Assembly (NCBI RefSeq): GCF_007197645.1
Contig: NZ_VKGK01000013.1
Location: 62,001 to 126,000 of the forward strand
Length of the DNA stretch: 64,000 nt
Origin: Shewanella hanedai
Lineage (GTDB): Bacteria; Pseudomonadota; Gammaproteobacteria; Enterobacterales; Shewanellaceae
Reading direction: 5' to 3'
Program-made: the position numbers and the translations under genes
Notes under the pieces: generated by a model
Seen by the model: the letters and a program-made list of their open reading frames with translations, nothing else
Told to the model about the DNA's origin: nothing
Databases searched by the model: none
Shown here: piece by piece, positions 28,038 to 36,835 of the stretch
How positions within the stretch are numbered: position 1 is the stretch's first letter
Layout of the letters: each line of letters begins with the position of its first letter

Positions 28038-29069
28038 TTATTGGAGTTTCGTTTCATATTGCACTTGAGTATCTACTGATGACATCTTATTCGTTTGATG
28101 CAGGCCACATTCAAGTTTATGCCCCTTATAAATATTGAAATTAGTACTACCAAAGCGAATTTTTCCTGCCTGTCTTTGAATAATATATTCGGCATCATTA
28201 ACTTTTATGCTGTCACTGAACTGTTTTCTGGCCCTGTGGATCTGAATATTAAGATGACGGATCTCTATTCCCAGGTCTTTCACAAGCTGCTCAGCATATA
28301 CCCAGCCCTGTTCTGACTCATCCAACCCTTGCTCGGCACTTAATGAACGGTATCTGGCTAAGTTCAGCGTTAAATAGTGATGACTGCGAACATGGAGATC
28401 TAAGATGGACTCAGGTGTGTGCACTTTCAGCTGTGATACCTCTTCATCTAAACTCAGATAGAAATCGAAAGTGATATCTTCAAGGGTTAACTGTGTCGCT
28501 TGCAGCGCTTGGGTTAATGGTTCCAAATGGCTGAGATGCAGTTGCCACTTCTGTTGTCGGAACTCAATGATCCCCCCCTCTTCGAGTATGCTGCCGTCAT
28601 CGGTTTCACTGTCAATCGATGCGACTTTCCATGTCTCCATTTTACCGTCGCGAAATAGTGCCAGTTCAGGGTTTTCTTGAGGAAGAAGGTTATACTCTTC
28701 GAGTGTGATGGCATGATCAAGATGCTGGCTATCTTGGTCTGTGGTCGGGCAGGGGATAAGAAGATCGGCTGGAGCGTCAAGATTTTCTAAGCGATATTCT
28801 GGATTATCTGGAGAGGCAAAATTGATGCTATCTCCTGCTTTGAGAGGATATCGTTTATTACTAAAGATTTTTATCTTATTTAACCAACAGCCGTTAGTGC
28901 TGATATCCCTAATGGACCAAATGCCATTATTCCATTCGATGATGGCATGGATTTTTGAGATATCAGATTGACTGATTAACGTATTAACGGAATAAGCTAG
29001 GCGCCCGAAACTGTGGTGGGCATAAAGATAAATTTTTGATTTTGATATTGGATCAATAATATACGCCAT
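28038..29069 (-). CDS. FHA-domain protein with possible C-terminal winged helix
   Basis: This is a protein of 343 residues. The N-terminal 95 residues form an FHA phosphothreonine-binding domain: FGRLAYSVNTLISQSDISKIHAIIEW, then SIRDISTNGCWLNK and LKAGDSINF. A middle acidic linker is followed by a C-terminal domain (about 220-325) with LARYRSLSAEQGLDESEQGWVYAEQLVKDLG and QIHRARKQF, whose pattern resembles a winged-helix DNA-binding domain. GGGAG precedes the ATG. It is co-transcribed with the TPR kinase and is its likely phospho-partner, perhaps turning kinase activity into transcriptional control. The DNA-binding role is inferred. Confidence 0.75.
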   Translation of the reverse strand: MAYIIDPISKSKIYLYAHHSFGRLAYSVNTLISQSDISKIHAIIEWNNGIWSIRDISTNGCWLNKIKIFSNKRYPLKAGDSINFASPDNPEYRLENLDAPADLLIPCPTTDQDSQHLDHAITLEEYNLLPQENPELALFRDGKMETWKVASIDSETDDGSILEEGGIIEFRQQKWQLHLSHLEPLTQALQATQLTLEDITFDFYLSLDEEVSQLKVHTPESILDLHVRSHHYLTLNLARYRSLSAEQGLDESEQGWVYAEQLVKDLGIEIRHLNIQIHRARKQFSDSIKVNDAEYIIQRQAGKIRFGSTNFNIYKGHKLECGLHQTNKMSSVDTQVQYETKLQ

Positions 29070-29290
29070 AAAACGACTCCCTTTTATTTTTAAATAAAGT
29101 CCGATTTTATTTAAAATAAAGGCTAACCCTGAATAACCTTTACACCTTGAAATTATAGCTATCTATTTTACGGATCTCTAATTATAGATAATGTCTTATT
29201 ATTTCAAATACTCATCTTAGCGCGTTAAAAAATTCAAGGCTAGTGTTTGAAACTACAGTGAAAGAATTAATTATTATATTAAATTGTAAA

Positions 29291-29318
29291 TTTGCACCAA
29301 AACAAAGCGATAGCACTT
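29291..29318. promoter_or_regulatory. Candidate NtrC-like site upstream of nasA
   Basis: TTTGCACCAAAA is followed 14 bases later by GCACTTT. The reverse complement TTTTGGTGCAAA occurs exactly upstream of cobA (44047-44058), at a similar distance (about 80 bp) from a sigma-54 element. The GGTGC half-sites resemble the NtrC half-site TGGTGCA, although spacing and orientation are not canonical. Confidence 0.5.
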
Positions 29319-29379
29319 TAATTGCTCATATAACTCTCAAGCAATATCTTCATCTATTTGATTTTTAACAATTAAACTT

Positions 29380-29397
29380 TTGGCATGACTGCTGCAA
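29380..29397 (+). promoter_or_regulatory. Sigma-54 promoter of nasA operon
   Basis: TTGGCATGACTGCTGCA has GG and GC separated by exactly 10 bases and fits the TGGCAC-N5-TTGCA consensus well. Transcription should begin near 29406, so the nasA start must lie downstream of an in-frame ATG at 29399. Confidence 0.8.
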
Positions 29398-29437
29398 CAT
29401 GACAAACAGAGAAATAATTGTTAGTGATGAGGTACAT

Positions 29438-31642
29438 ATGTTGTTTGGTCGCAAAAATAGAAAACCGATTGCTATACCAAGCAAGAAAGTCAAAGAGTGG
29501 AAATACACCACGTGTAACTACTGTTCTACGGGCTGTTCGATAGAGATAGGTTTAGATGAGCAGCAAAAAATTGTCACGACTCGGGGACATGCTGGCGCTG
29601 ATGTAAACCGAGGCAAATTGTGCATTAAAGGCATACTTGAGCATGAGTTATTCGAAAGTCCTGGTCGAGGCACTGAGCCACTTATCCGAGATAAGCATTT
29701 CGATAGTTTCAAACCCACCTCTTGGGATCATGCGTTAGACACTACGGCAGCACAGATAAAGCAAATTCAACAAACATATGGCCGTGACGCTTTTGCCATT
29801 GTGTCGTCGGGACAGCTGTTAACCGAGGAGTTTTATACCTTAGGAAAGCTGGCTCGAGGCGTGATTGGCACTAATAACTATGACGGTAACACCACTTTGT
29901 GCATGGCGTCAGCGGTGAGCGGATATAAACGTTCGTTCGGGGCGGACGGACCACCGGGTTGCTATGATGATTTCGAACACACTCATTGTCTAATGGCCTT
30001 TGGTTCAAACCTACCAGAGCAGCATCCTATTATTTATTGGCGGCTGAAAGAAGCGCTGGAAAAACGCCACTTCCCCTTAATCGTTGTCGATCCTCGTGTG
30101 ACCATGTTGGCGCAGTTTGCCGATATCCACCTGCCAATCACTCCCGGTACAGATTGCGTGTTAATCAATGCCATGATGTATGTGATTATCAATGAAGGCT
30201 TACAAGATCAAGCCTATATAGATGCTCATACCCAAGGGTTTAATGAAGTAAAGGCGTTAGTTCAAGACTACAACCCAAAATCAGCACAGCATATATGCGG
30301 TATAGATGAAGATACTATACGTAATGTGGCACGAATTTATGCGAAAGCCCCCACGGCGATGAGTATCTGGACCATGGGCATCAATCAGTCAACGCACGGT
30401 TCAGATGGCGTTGCCAACATCAACAATCTAAATATGGTGACCGGTAATATTGGTAAACCGGGTGGAACCAGCTTGTCGATAACAGGGCAGTGTAATGCCA
30501 TGGGGACACGTGAATGGTCGTCGTGTTCGGGCTTACCTGGTTATCGGTATCTTGAAAATGAGCAGGACAGAAATGAGATTGCCGACTTTTGGGGCATTGA
30601 CCCTGAGTTCCTGCCTAAAAAACGCGGCTTGTCTCAGACTGATATTTTCCCTGCCATCGAAACCGGTGAAATCAAAGGTCTGTGGATAGTGGCAACTAAT
30701 CCCATGACCTCAATGCCCAACACTGCGCGTATTCGTAAAGCGTTGGAGAAGCTAGATTTTCTGGTGATCCAAGATGTTTATCAAGATGTGGAGACCAATC
30801 AATATTCTCATGTTTATTTTCCTGCATCGGTATGGGCGGAAAAAGAGGGGGTACACACCAATACTGAGCGCCGGGTTAATCTCATTAGTAACGTTTTACC
30901 TCCCTATAAGAATTCGAAACCAGATTTTTGGATCTTTAATCAGATGGCTAAGCGTTTTGATCAGGGGCAAACAGTTCACTTTCCTGAGTCGCCGGAAGAG
31001 GCATTTGAGGAGATGAAATATCTCTCTAAGGGCAAGATGGCCAATGGCGAGCCAAGGAACTTGGATATTTCAGGGATGACCTACGACAAAATCTTAGCCG
31101 CGAAAGGGATCCAGTGGCCATACAGAGAGGAGGATGTTGGGCTAAAAGGTCAAGCCAGATTGTACAGTGACGGTGTTTTTCCAACTGCCAATGGTAAAGC
31201 CAATCTTCTGCCTATCCATTTCTACAATAACAATGAGCAGCCCTGTGCTGAATATCCTTTTTGGCTTAACAGTGGTCGAGTGGTCGAGCATTTTCACACT
31301 CGAACCCGCACGGGAAAAATTGGGAATTGTAACAAGTTCAGCCCCACGGCTTACATGGAGATGAACCCAGATGCGGCCATGGCTTTAGGGGTTAAACATC
31401 AGAGCTACGTGCGTTTAACCAGCCGTCGTGGTGATGCGGTAGTTCTTGTGCAGTTAACCCAACGCGTGCCGCGAAACATGGTGTTTATCCCGTTTCACTT
31501 TCATGACTGCGTTAATCGCTTGACTCTTGGATTACTCGATCCCTACTCAAGGCAGCCCGCCTTTAAACAATGCAGCACGCGAATTGAACCCATTGACCAA
31601 GCTGAAGCTGCCCGCATAAATGCAGAACGACGTACTTTTTAA
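29438..31642 (+). CDS. nasA: NasA-type assimilatory nitrate reductase catalytic subunit
   Basis: This is a cytoplasmic molybdopterin oxidoreductase of 734 residues with no Tat signal. The N-terminal [4Fe-4S] ligands are C26, C29, C33 and C62. The presumed Mo ligand is C155 in NTTLCMASAVSGYKRSFGAD, a motif very close to NasA nitrate reductases. The C-terminal molybdopterin dinucleotide-binding domain begins near 610. The open frame extends 13 codons upstream, but the ATG at 29438 is chosen because GAGGT precedes it and a sigma-54 promoter lies across the upstream codons. It lacks the [2Fe-2S] extension of some NasA proteins. The next gene supplies the electron path. Function as nitrate reductase is inferred from motif and regulation. 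Confidence 0.8.
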   Translation: MLFGRKNRKPIAIPSKKVKEWKYTTCNYCSTGCSIEIGLDEQQKIVTTRGHAGADVNRGKLCIKGILEHELFESPGRGTEPLIRDKHFDSFKPTSWDHALDTTAAQIKQIQQTYGRDAFAIVSSGQLLTEEFYTLGKLARGVIGTNNYDGNTTLCMASAVSGYKRSFGADGPPGCYDDFEHTHCLMAFGSNLPEQHPIIYWRLKEALEKRHFPLIVVDPRVTMLAQFADIHLPITPGTDCVLINAMMYVIINEGLQDQAYIDAHTQGFNEVKALVQDYNPKSAQHICGIDEDTIRNVARIYAKAPTAMSIWTMGINQSTHGSDGVANINNLNMVTGNIGKPGGTSLSITGQCNAMGTREWSSCSGLPGYRYLENEQDRNEIADFWGIDPEFLPKKRGLSQTDIFPAIETGEIKGLWIVATNPMTSMPNTARIRKALEKLDFLVIQDVYQDVETNQYSHVYFPASVWAEKEGVHTNTERRVNLISNVLPPYKNSKPDFWIFNQMAKRFDQGQTVHFPESPEEAFEEMKYLSKGKMANGEPRNLDISGMTYDKILAAKGIQWPYREEDVGLKGQARLYSDGVFPTANGKANLLPIHFYNNNEQPCAEYPFWLNSGRVVEHFHTRTRTGKIGNCNKFSPTAYMEMNPDAAMALGVKHQSYVRLTSRRGDAVVLVQLTQRVPRNMVFIPFHFHDCVNRLTLGLLDPYSRQPAFKQCSTRIEPIDQAEAARINAERRTF

Positions 31643-31689
31643 ACTATTGAAACCATATTGTAATTTAAAGGGCTAACGCTAAGGACTAG

Positions 31690-33708
31690 ATGATGAGATC
31701 CCCGGTTATTGAACCAGAAAAGCCCCAAACATCAGCACTGGATGTTGGCGTGTTTACGCCCGACATATCAGCTAAGACTAGTATCCCTGAAGTAGGGCAA
31801 GAACAAGTTGGGCGTTCTAACCACTGGGAGGTGCGCAGTGAAGAACAAGCCTATGCCTACTTGCCTGAAACCCCAAGTGAAGTAGAGAACCGCTACGGTA
31901 AACGTATCGATTTAGTTGAACTCACCGATAATCCGGTTGGGCGTTCGCTGTTTATTAATGGTAATCCAGAGGTCGGTAGTAATCCCGATCGTAACAAGCA
32001 ACATGGGTTCTTCTTCACCGCTGATAACTGTATTGGTTGCCACGCCTGCGAATCTGCATGTTCAGAGAAAAATGATAACCCAGCCCACTTAGCGTTTCGC
32101 TCGGTTGGGTATGTTGAAGGTGGCTCATACCCAGATTATAAGCGGATGAATATCTCCATGGCGTGTAATCATTGTGATGACCCCGTGTGTCTCAAGGGGT
32201 GTCCGACTCGGGCATACACTAAACACGCTGAATATGGCGCCGTATTACAAGATCCTGACACCTGTTTTGGTTGTGGATACTGCACTTGGGTTTGTCCATA
32301 CAATGCGCCGCAGTTAGATCCGGTTAAAGGCCAAGTATCTAAATGCAATATGTGTGTCGATCGTCTCGAAGTGGGGCTCAAACCTGCGTGTGTATCTGCC
32401 TGTGTGGGTAATGCTCTGGATTTTGGTGTGATAGAAAACACCCCAGAGAATCGCCAGCAATGTAAAACGAGTATCCCAGGTTTTCCATCGCCTGAGATCA
32501 CTCAGCCCAATATACGCTTTCAGCAAACTAAATCCCTGCCTGAAGAGATGACCAGAACCGATGACATGCCGGTTAAGTATCACAAGGATGAGAATGGCGA
32601 GTATTTACCTGTGGTGGATCAAAAAGTGGGTAAGCAAAGGCATTGGAACCTATCAAAGCTGAACAGCCGTGAAAACCCACTGGTGTTATTCACCTTATTG
32701 GCACAAGGGGCGTTGGGGACATTTATGATCCCGTTTATAGGTGCGTTAGCAGGCATTGAGATGTTCACGCAATTTACCGAGTCTAACTTCTTTTTACCTC
32801 TGGTCATTCTTTCGATTGGCATGACCTCTCTAGGCTTATTTATGAGCGTGACACACTTAGGAAAACCGTTTCGCTTCTACCGTGGTTTTAATAATTTACG
32901 TTACTCGCCTATGAGCCGAGAAGGTTTAGGCTTAGCCCTGTTCTCTGCATTCATGGGACTGACCGCGCTATTTTTGGTGCCGAGCAATGAATGGGTGATG
33001 TCAATTTTGCAAGGTGCAGGGGTCGATAGCCTCATGCTTAACACTCATTTTCCTTGGGCTAGTGTTGTTGAAGTGAGTGGAGTGCTTGCCTCTGTTTCGG
33101 GAGCGACGGGTTTGTATTATATGAATCAATGCTACCAAATTAAAGCCAGACCTTTTTGGCATCATTGGCAGACAGCTAGCAGTTTTGTGGGCAATAGTTT
33201 GTCTATCGGTGCGATGGTAAGTGGGGTGCTGGTCTTGATATTTTTTAATGCTGAATCACTCCCTAACCAAGTTGCACTTGAGATATTGGGTGCGATCTTT
33301 TTACTGGGCTTAGTCCTCGAAGCACTCGGCTTAAAAGCTCATAACCACACACTTAATCGCAGCGAAAATGAAGGCGGTGCAGCGCATTATGTGCAGTGCA
33401 CTACCTTTGGTAAAACCTACCTGCTACGTAATGCACTGCTTGGTTTCAATATACTCGCCGCGAGTGGATTGTTGATTTATGCCAATGTATTTACCGTGAA
33501 TGAGCCACTTTATCTTGCTGCTTGGATAGGTATTAGCCTGATGAATATTGTTACCGCTCTTATAGGCAGAGCCTTGTTTTATAACTTGGTGATCCCGACG
33601 ACCATGCCCGGCGCTTTTTTCTGGAAAAATAAAGGGTTTGAGCAACATGCACGGGATGTGGGACTCGCTGACAACCCAGCTTGCGGTGTGGCTCCTTTGT
33701 CTCATTAA
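31690..33708 (+). CDS. Fused DmsB-like ferredoxin and DmsC-like membrane anchor
   Basis: This is a protein of 672 residues. The N-terminal 280 residues hold four Cys-rich [4Fe-4S] motifs as in DmsB: CIGCHACESAC, CNHCDDPVCLKGCP, CFGCGYCTWVCP, and CNMC...CVSACV. The C-terminal part (about 320-650) has around eight hydrophobic helices with FMSVTHLGKPFRFYRGFNNL, typical of the DmsC quinol-oxidising anchor. It should carry electrons from membrane quinol to the NasA-like subunit. It starts 47 bp after nasA with AAGGA just upstream (ATG at 31690 or 31693). Fusion of the two parts is unusual; in E. coli they are separate genes. Confidence 0.85.
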   Translation: MMRSPVIEPEKPQTSALDVGVFTPDISAKTSIPEVGQEQVGRSNHWEVRSEEQAYAYLPETPSEVENRYGKRIDLVELTDNPVGRSLFINGNPEVGSNPDRNKQHGFFFTADNCIGCHACESACSEKNDNPAHLAFRSVGYVEGGSYPDYKRMNISMACNHCDDPVCLKGCPTRAYTKHAEYGAVLQDPDTCFGCGYCTWVCPYNAPQLDPVKGQVSKCNMCVDRLEVGLKPACVSACVGNALDFGVIENTPENRQQCKTSIPGFPSPEITQPNIRFQQTKSLPEEMTRTDDMPVKYHKDENGEYLPVVDQKVGKQRHWNLSKLNSRENPLVLFTLLAQGALGTFMIPFIGALAGIEMFTQFTESNFFLPLVILSIGMTSLGLFMSVTHLGKPFRFYRGFNNLRYSPMSREGLGLALFSAFMGLTALFLVPSNEWVMSILQGAGVDSLMLNTHFPWASVVEVSGVLASVSGATGLYYMNQCYQIKARPFWHHWQTASSFVGNSLSIGAMVSGVLVLIFFNAESLPNQVALEILGAIFLLGLVLEALGLKAHNHTLNRSENEGGAAHYVQCTTFGKTYLLRNALLGFNILAASGLLIYANVFTVNEPLYLAAWIGISLMNIVTALIGRALFYNLVIPTTMPGAFFWKNKGFEQHARDVGLADNPACGVAPLSH

Positions 33709-33766
33709 AGAGTGCCATTAAAAATAGAACAAAAATAGTAAAGCAGCAGACTTAGGAGAGATAACT

Positions 33767-34213
33767 ATGTTGACACCTGAAACCATGATAGAGAAAACCT
33801 GTTTGATTGGACTTACCTATTTTACTGCCGAAGGGGAGATGCTTAAGCAATCTCTTTTGGCAGGAAAAGTCACTGCCTATGATACCGAAAAAGGCATTGT
33901 GGTAAATCTGTTTGAGCAGACAAGAGTGGAGGGGAGGGATGTGGAGATAAAAAGTAAAAAACACTCAGGAATATCAGTTAAAGAGTTTCTGCTCCCAACA
34001 GATCTGTCTTGCTGGTTTAATGCCCCCAAAGGCCAATTCCACACAAGTGTGGATGGAGTTAAAGTGACAAACCCTGATTATCTTATTACCTGGGATATAT
34101 ACCAGAGTCGCTCTTACAAGCAACAAGTGGATAAAATTCATAAGCATGGCGCTGATGAACAGATGCAGTGGTGGGAATGGAAACCCAGAGTTCAGCTACC
34201 TGTAGTGAGTTAA
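33767..34213 (+). CDS. Conserved-looking protein of unknown function
   Basis: This is a soluble protein of 148 residues without a signal peptide. The N-terminal half looks beta-rich (TCLIGLTYFTAEGEMLKQSLLAGKVTAYDTEKGIVV), and the C-terminal part is rich in Trp and Lys. No family was recognised. AGGAGAG precedes the ATG, and the gene lies 58 bp after the membrane anchor on the same strand, so it may belong to the nitrate reductase transcript. Confidence 0.6.
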   Translation: MLTPETMIEKTCLIGLTYFTAEGEMLKQSLLAGKVTAYDTEKGIVVNLFEQTRVEGRDVEIKSKKHSGISVKEFLLPTDLSCWFNAPKGQFHTSVDGVKVTNPDYLITWDIYQSRSYKQQVDKIHKHGADEQMQWWEWKPRVQLPVVS

Positions 34214-34395
34214 TCTCAAACGCATTTAGTTTATTACGGATTAAGTCGAACATTTTTCACTCGATAGGTGAGGTTAAATCAGGTATCTTTTAATATATCT
34301 AAGCTTTATAACCTGTTATCAGTTAATAAATAGACGACAAGATGCTTAATTGGGTCTATTTTTAATTGATAAGCTCAATCGCCAAGGATAAATGA

Positions 34396-34884
34396 ATGAA
34401 CATAGAGTTAATCGGAAACTTTGTTGGGCTCACGTTGGCTCATACTGGCTTTATTGGCAGTGGCCAAGACGGTGAGTTAATGGTGCCGTATCTTATTTTA
34501 CAATCCGGCGCTAAAAGGGAAGTCCAGAACTTTGAGGCTGCAACCCAGCAAGAAGCCATTGAACTTGCACATAAAGCGATCGAGGATCAGCAATCGTCGG
34601 TAGATGCTTGGGCATATGCTCAAGAAGGTGTTGTCGAGTTAGAAGATGGCACTAAGCAAGATGTTTATCTGATTAAGGCTTGGTCAAATGATTTAGCTGA
34701 GCCTATTCAGCTTTATCAAATGTTTCAATCAAGCCCTTTTAAGTTGATTGGTAATATTCAGATGCTAAATTTTGAACAAGCAGGCTTTGATATGGAGCAG
34801 GCTGAAACCTTTATGAACGCGCTTAATTCTGGGATTTTGTCTCATAAAAGTGCTAATGAAAATTGGCAAAGTTGGTTCGAATGA
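34396..34884 (+). CDS. Protein of unknown function
   Basis: This is an acidic soluble protein of 162 residues with no signal peptide or recognised motif. Residues 55-110 (ATQQEAIELAHKAIEDQQ, then WAYAQEGVVELEDGTKQDVYLIKAWSND) suggest an alpha/beta fold. AAGGA lies a few bases before the ATG. It stands alone, 182 bp after the previous gene and 19 bp before a MITE-like element. Confidence 0.6.
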   Translation: MNIELIGNFVGLTLAHTGFIGSGQDGELMVPYLILQSGAKREVQNFEAATQQEAIELAHKAIEDQQSSVDAWAYAQEGVVELEDGTKQDVYLIKAWSNDLAEPIQLYQMFQSSPFKLIGNIQMLNFEQAGFDMEQAETFMNALNSGILSHKSANENWQSWFE

Positions 34885-34903
34885 TCGAAAGGTAACCGCT
34901 TAT

Positions 34904-35218
34904 TATACCCAAGCGACCTCAAGATGCTCGTTTCAGAGCCCCCGTAGGATAGCTGAACAAGGCAGTGATTGAGGATAATGGTTGTTCCCTTGTCGATATC
35001 ACTAACGCAGTGCAGGGATTCTACGGGAGCTCCCGAAGGGCATGGCGAGAAGCAACATTTTCCTGTGTTATGAAATATTGAATTACGACTGCATGGATGC
35101 AGAAGATATGGCGAAGCAGGATGCCAGAGCCGAGAATAACTAGTCCTACTATTTCATGCCTTGAACTCTGTCACTTCTCGACATGCTGAATCCTGCATCT
35201 TGAAGTTGTTTGGGTATA
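34904..35218. mobile_element. MITE-like element with terminal inverted repeats
   Basis: The left end TATACCCAAGCGACCTCAAG and the right end, read in reverse complement, TATACCCAAACAACTTCAAG match at 16 of 20 positions and continue with ATGC. The 315-bp interior has no open frame for a transposase and carries CAAGGCAGTGATTGAGGATA-type sequence. It is therefore a non-autonomous, probably mobile repeat. A clear target-site duplication was not identified; a TA dinucleotide duplication is possible. Confidence 0.75.
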
Positions 35219-35351
35219 GACATCACTTGGGGCTACCATCTGACGCTCTGACTATCGTCGTTAGTCCCAAGTTAGCTTTGTTGAATCTTGTTAATATTAT
35301 TTAGGGATAAAGTCCTCGCGCTCTTGCTCCACTCGTTAGATAATCCGCTCA

Positions 35352-36053
35352 ATGTCTCCTGACCACTCTTCCTTACTGATGAAAATAACAGAAAATGAAC
35401 GCGATGCTGTCTATAAAACCATTTTTTCCCGACGAGATGTTCGTGGCGAATTCTCCCCTGAACCGATCCCTGAAGATGTACTGCATCGAGTATTAACTGC
35501 CGCTCATCACGCGCCGAGTGTTGGATTTATGCAACCTTGGGACTTTGTGCTAGTGCAAGATGATCACACAAAGGGGAAGATAAAAGCGGGTTTTGATATC
35601 GCCAACTCCACTTCAGCGGCTCAGTTTGATGGCGATAGAGCGGAGCAATACAGCAAGCTAAAATTGGAAGGGATTTTAGAGGCCCCACTTGGGATCTGTG
35701 TGACATGTGATCGCAATCGCAATGGTCCGGTCGTATTAGGTCGCACGATTAAAGCTGAAATGGATCTGTTTAGCAGTGTGTGTGCGGTGCAAAATCTTTG
35801 GCTGGCGGCGAGAGCTGAAAACTTAGGCGTGGGATGGGTGAGTATCATTCATGACTCTGTATTACGCCAAGCACTTAATATTCCAGAAGAGATAGAGATT
35901 ATTGCTTACCTATGTGTCGGCTACGTCTCTTATTTTAAGGATAAACCTGAGCTGGAAACATTAGGTTGGCAGCCCAGACGTGACGTCAATTCGGCAATCC
36001 ATTACGGCAGTTGGTCGAAAACGATGCCGACCAATACCGATAAAGAGAAATAG
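35352..36053 (+). CDS. bluB: 5,6-dimethylbenzimidazole synthase BluB
   Basis: This is a flavin-destructase-type nitroreductase-fold enzyme that converts FMNH2 to 5,6-dimethylbenzimidazole, the lower ligand of cobalamin. It has 233 residues. Characteristic features are FSRRDVRGEF near the N-terminus, AAHHAPSVGFMQPWDF, LGRTIKAEMDLFSSVCAVQNLWLAARAENLGVGWVS and the C-terminal GWQPRRDV. No strong ribosome site precedes either ATG at 35352 or 35379, so the start is uncertain by nine codons. It stands alone between the MITE-like element and the biotin genes. Confidence 0.85.
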   Translation: MSPDHSSLLMKITENERDAVYKTIFSRRDVRGEFSPEPIPEDVLHRVLTAAHHAPSVGFMQPWDFVLVQDDHTKGKIKAGFDIANSTSAAQFDGDRAEQYSKLKLEGILEAPLGICVTCDRNRNGPVVLGRTIKAEMDLFSSVCAVQNLWLAARAENLGVGWVSIIHDSVLRQALNIPEEIEIIAYLCVGYVSYFKDKPELETLGWQPRRDVNSAIHYGSWSKTMPTNTDKEK

Positions 36054-36055
36054 CG

Positions 36056-36769
36056 TTAAAGCTGAGCTAAGGCTATGGGGGTGCAATCAATATCGAGTTG
36101 AGGTAGCTGTGCGCCTTTACCCAGTGACAGTATAAAAATGACGGCATTGACGATTTCTTCTGTCTGTATTTTATCTTGGTTTGCTATCCGGCCATCATTG
36201 GTCATCTCGGTATTCACCACACTAGGGCTGAGGCAAGACACTTTGACATCATGGGGCAGCAGGCTTTTATACAAGCTTTCACTGTAACTGATAAGCGCTG
36301 CTTTCGTTGCTGCATATGCGCCAATTTTGGGTAGATGAGTTTTCCCAGCTAAAGAAGCGATATTAATGATATGACCAGTGCGGCTTCTCTTCATCTGCGC
36401 TGCAATGGCATTTGTGAGCACCATGGTCGAGATACAGTTAATGGAAAATAGAGATGTGAGTGTGGCGGCAGAAGCATGCTCAAACTCAATACTAAGAACA
36501 CCAGCACTGTTGACCAGTATGTCTATTTGAGGATGATTTTGAGTCAATGTTAGGGCAGCTATTTCTACCGCAGCGCTATCGGCAAAATCCACGGCGACGG
36601 TATCGACACGTATATTCGGATTACTTTGCAGTAAATCATGCTTTGCAGACAACAAGTTAGTGTCAGTCTTGGCTATTAAGATCAGGTTAAACCCCATCTG
36701 CGCAAGCTTTTCAGCGATTGCGTAGCCGATCCCGCGGCTACCTCCAGTGACGAGTGCTAATTTTGACAT
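36056..36769 (-). CDS. Short-chain dehydrogenase/reductase
   Basis: This is an NAD(P)-dependent SDR of 237 residues with TGGSRGIG (cofactor binding), NSAG, catalytic Ser in NIASLAGK and YAATK (Tyr and Lys). It lies 66 bp behind bioA on the same strand and probably shares its transcript. A FabG-like or biotin-related role is possible from context, but the substrate cannot be told from sequence. Its stop faces bluB at a distance of 2 bp. Confidence 0.8.
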   Translation of the reverse strand: MSKLALVTGGSRGIGYAIAEKLAQMGFNLILIAKTDTNLLSAKHDLLQSNPNIRVDTVAVDFADSAAVEIAALTLTQNHPQIDILVNSAGVLSIEFEHASAATLTSLFSINCISTMVLTNAIAAQMKRSRTGHIINIASLAGKTHLPKIGAYAATKAALISYSESLYKSLLPHDVKVSCLSPSVVNTEMTNDGRIANQDKIQTEEIVNAVIFILSLGKGAQLPQLDIDCTPIALAQL

Positions 36770-36835
36770 TGAAACCCCAAATATTTTTCGCCACCATTGC
36801 TGGTGGCATAAGCTGTGTGGTTAATAACTGTGGTA

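Larger units (their letters stand above)
29070..29437. other. Divergent promoter region, FHA-kinase versus nasA
   Basis: This AT-rich region of 368 bp separates the minus-strand FHA-kinase operon from the plus-strand nitrate reductase operon. It holds a GCACC box at 29291-29302 and a sigma-54 element at 29380-29397, both assigned to nasA. No gene is supported; the codons between 29399 and 29437 are open but lie across the predicted transcript start. Confidence 0.55.

Noticed and set aside
28095..28316. Plus-strand frame opposite the FHA gene
   Set aside because: The sequence is antisense to a conserved C-terminal domain and has no ribosome site.
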